Origin: an uncultured Eubacteriales bacterium
GTDB taxonomy: Bacteria > Bacillota > Clostridia > Lachnospirales > Lachnospiraceae
DNA: 6,774 nucleotides
Assembly: GCA_900321915.1 (NCBI GenBank)
Contig: ONXW01000198.1
Location: 1 to 6,774, forward strand
Direction: 5' to 3'
The translations under genes were made by a program, and so were the position numbers. This document shows positions 5,070 to 6,774 of this stretch, piece by piece. How positions within the stretch are numbered: position 1 is the first letter of the stretch; each line of letters starts with the position of its first letter. The notes under the pieces are model-generated. The model was not told the origin of the DNA. It searched no databases and was given only the letters and a program-made list of their open reading frames with translations.

Positions 5070-6740
5070 TCAGTTGTCCCACTGGAGGGAATCCCAGATT
5101 TCCGGGCTGTCCATACCAAGCTTCCACCCGGCAACCCCGGCGATATCCGCTTCCTTAATGGCCTGCATTTTCAGCGCCAGGGATCGTTCCTCCTCCTGCC
5201 AGAGCTCCGTGAGGCTGTCCTCTGTCCCGATGCTGCCATAGTACTGGCCGCAGGTATCATCCCACTCCATCTCCACATTGTGACGGGCGATCCACTCCTT
5301 CGCGGCCGCTATTCCGGCCGTCTCGGACGTGGTGCTTTCGCCCTTTTCGGTCCACAGGCGGGTGTAGAACGGAACGCCGCAGATGACCCGCTCCTTCGGT
5401 ATCTCCTCAAGCGCGTCCTTTATCGCGTTCCGGACATAACCGATGGAAGACACGGATCCTGCCTCCCCGCCCGCATAGTGTTCATCGTAACCCATGAGTA
5501 TCACATAGTCCGCCACGATCCCCTGCTCCCGGATATTGTAGAAATCATTGTACGAGGCAGGGACATAGTTGTCGACCGAGAGAATCAGCCCTGCCTTCCG
5601 GCAGGCGACGGACATCTCACGGATAAACTGAATATAATGTACGCCGGCGGATGACGGAAGCATCTCAAAATCCAGGTTAATTCCGTCGATCCCCAGCTCT
5701 TCCGCGTCCCGCACCAGGCTTTCCGTCAGTTTCTCGCGGACGGAGGTTCTGGACAGTATCTCCTCCACATCCACGTCGGAACTGAAATCATGCCCGAAAT
5801 TATCTACCAGGGCCCACACCTGGATCCCCCTGCTGTGCATCCGCTCCACGTAGGAACGTTCGGCGTAGCTGACATAATCCCCCTCATTGCCCTTGAGGGC
5901 AAACCAGGTGGGGGATACCACATTGACTCCCTTCGTCTTGCCGAGAAGGTCGCCGATAAAGGTATTGGCCGCTGTAATCGTCACCTGGTGCCATGCCAGG
6001 ATAATCTTACTGTCCAGGGATATATGGCTGTAAACCGGCTCCTCGAAGGTGCTCACCGGCTCTTCGTTCCGGAAATCCTCCAGCCGTTTCATCTGGAGAT
6101 ACCCGATGCAGCCGTCCGGAGTCACCACCTCGGCCCAGTTCTCCAGGCTTTCCAGGACAATTACTTCCCCCTCCTTCGGCACCGTGGTGATCACCGGGCT
6201 CTTGACCCCGCCGCGCACGCGCACCGGAGTGTCCTTTTTCACCGAGGCCGCCGTGAAGGCGTTCTTCGTATTCTCGATGTACACTCTCGGATATCCGTCC
6301 TCGAGATAGCATCTTGTCCGGAGGTCCGTATGGCGCTCTGTCTCCGTGAGGGAAAGCCAGGTATCCTCCCCCTCCTCGACAAAAACAGGGCCGCCCTCGG
6401 AATCCCGCGCGTCGGTGCCGGATTTCTCGACAAATTCCGGCAGCGCGTACAGGAGCAGGTGCTCCCGCGCGTCATGGTAAAACCTTTCATTGAGATTCTC
6501 GTTTACCCATGAGACCGGCAGGTACACCTTCCCGTCCAGTAGGCGCCCTTCCGCCTCCTGGCGCTCATAATTAAAATAAATCAGGACTCCGTCATCCCGC
6601 TTGGTCCCGTAAAGGCTGTCCATGTCGGCCAGCTCTTTCGTGGGCATATATTTCCTGTAAGCGTAAACGCCGAACACGGCCGCTGCTGTGACAAAGAGCA
6701 GCAGCAATCCATACCCCAGGCATCCCAGCACTTTTTTCAT
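5070..6740 (-). CDS. Membrane-anchored SH3-GH18 glycosidase-like envelope protein
   Basis: The 556-residue protein has a signal anchor (MKK then hydrophobic 5-27), an N-terminal module (about 45-165), a bacterial SH3-like domain (about 168-222, VRVRGGVKSPVITTVPKEGEVIVLE then WAEVVTPDGCIGYL) and a GH18 domain (about 240-555). The N-terminal module has YLPVSWVNENLNERFYHDAR at 73-92, recalling copper-amine-oxidase-N-like modules. The GH18 active-site strand is GIDGINLDFEM (350-360): D357 and E359, the expected proton donor, are present, while the inner D of DxxDxDxE is N355, as often seen in the YaaH/CFLE-type branch. MGYDEHYAGG (416-425) and GVPFYTRLW (455-463) are further family strands. It probably faces the outside and acts on, or binds, peptidoglycan or another GlcNAc polymer; the substrate is inferred. 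GGAGG is 6 nt before the ATG at 6738-6740. The gene has its own terminator. Its promoter is not identifiable in the 34 nt upstream that are available. Confidence 0.9.
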   Translation of the reverse strand: MKKVLGCLGYGLLLLFVTAAAVFGVYAYRKYMPTKELADMDSLYGTKRDDGVLIYFNYERQEAEGRLLDGKVYLPVSWVNENLNERFYHDAREHLLLYALPEFVEKSGTDARDSEGGPVFVEEGEDTWLSLTETERHTDLRTRCYLEDGYPRVYIENTKNAFTAASVKKDTPVRVRGGVKSPVITTVPKEGEVIVLESLENWAEVVTPDGCIGYLQMKRLEDFRNEEPVSTFEEPVYSHISLDSKIILAWHQVTITAANTFIGDLLGKTKGVNVVSPTWFALKGNEGDYVSYAERSYVERMHSRGIQVWALVDNFGHDFSSDVDVEEILSRTSVREKLTESLVRDAEELGIDGINLDFEMLPSSAGVHYIQFIREMSVACRKAGLILSVDNYVPASYNDFYNIREQGIVADYVILMGYDEHYAGGEAGSVSSIGYVRNAIKDALEEIPKERVICGVPFYTRLWTEKGESTTSETAGIAAAKEWIARHNVEMEWDDTCGQYYGSIGTEDSLTELWQEEERSLALKMQAIKEADIAGVAGWKLGMDSPEIWDSLQWDN

Positions 6741-6774
6741 AGTTTTCCTCCGGCATATAGAACTGCTTTCAGTA

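Noticed and set aside
5790..6512. Plus-strand open frame of 240 codons opposite the GH18 gene
   Set aside because: Antisense shadow of a recognised gene; no ribosome binding site or domain evidence.

Overview
The window is a compact, GC-rich chromosomal segment. It most likely comes from a high-GC member of the Clostridia, with Lachnospiraceae as the best guess. This rests on gene content (a PatA-like aminotransferase paired with an Lrp/AsnC regulator, a long-form Sua5, a membrane-anchored SH3-GH18 protein, a CAP-domain protein), strong AGGAGG-type ribosome binding sites and G/C-rich third codon positions. No mobile element, CRISPR array, tRNA or rRNA is visible. Every complete gene lies on the minus strand, so the natural reading direction is from right to left.

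There are three transcriptional blocks. (1) At 6740-5070 a membrane-anchored GH18 glycosidase-like envelope protein ends at a convincing rho-independent terminator (4925-4972). (2) At 4862-866 there is a tightly packed run of six genes: sua5 (tRNA t6A37 synthesis), a 38-residue single-pass membrane miniprotein too short for routine gene calling, a cysteine-rich protein that looks like only the C-terminal half of an AIR-synthase-related (PurM/HypE superfamily) protein, an Lrp/AsnC regulator, a PatA-like aminotransferase and trmL (tRNA position-34 ribose methylation). Gaps are 2-22 nt and the last three genes overlap by 4 nt each, so this is probably one operon. (3) At 733-155 a membrane-anchored CAP/SCP-domain protein has its own promoter (814-842) and ends at a strong, probably bidirectional terminator (85-142). 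A convergent plus-strand gene appears to end at position 63.

Two genes of the central operon act on the tRNA anticodon loop (t6A at 37, 2'-O-methyl at 34), and the regulator and aminotransferase form a typical amino-acid-metabolism pair. The flanking GH18 and CAP proteins belong to the cell envelope.

The parts most worth a second look are the miniprotein and the adjoining N-terminally missing, motif-degraded AIR-synthase-like protein. The rest looks like ordinary core-type genome. No clear new defence or mobile system was found.
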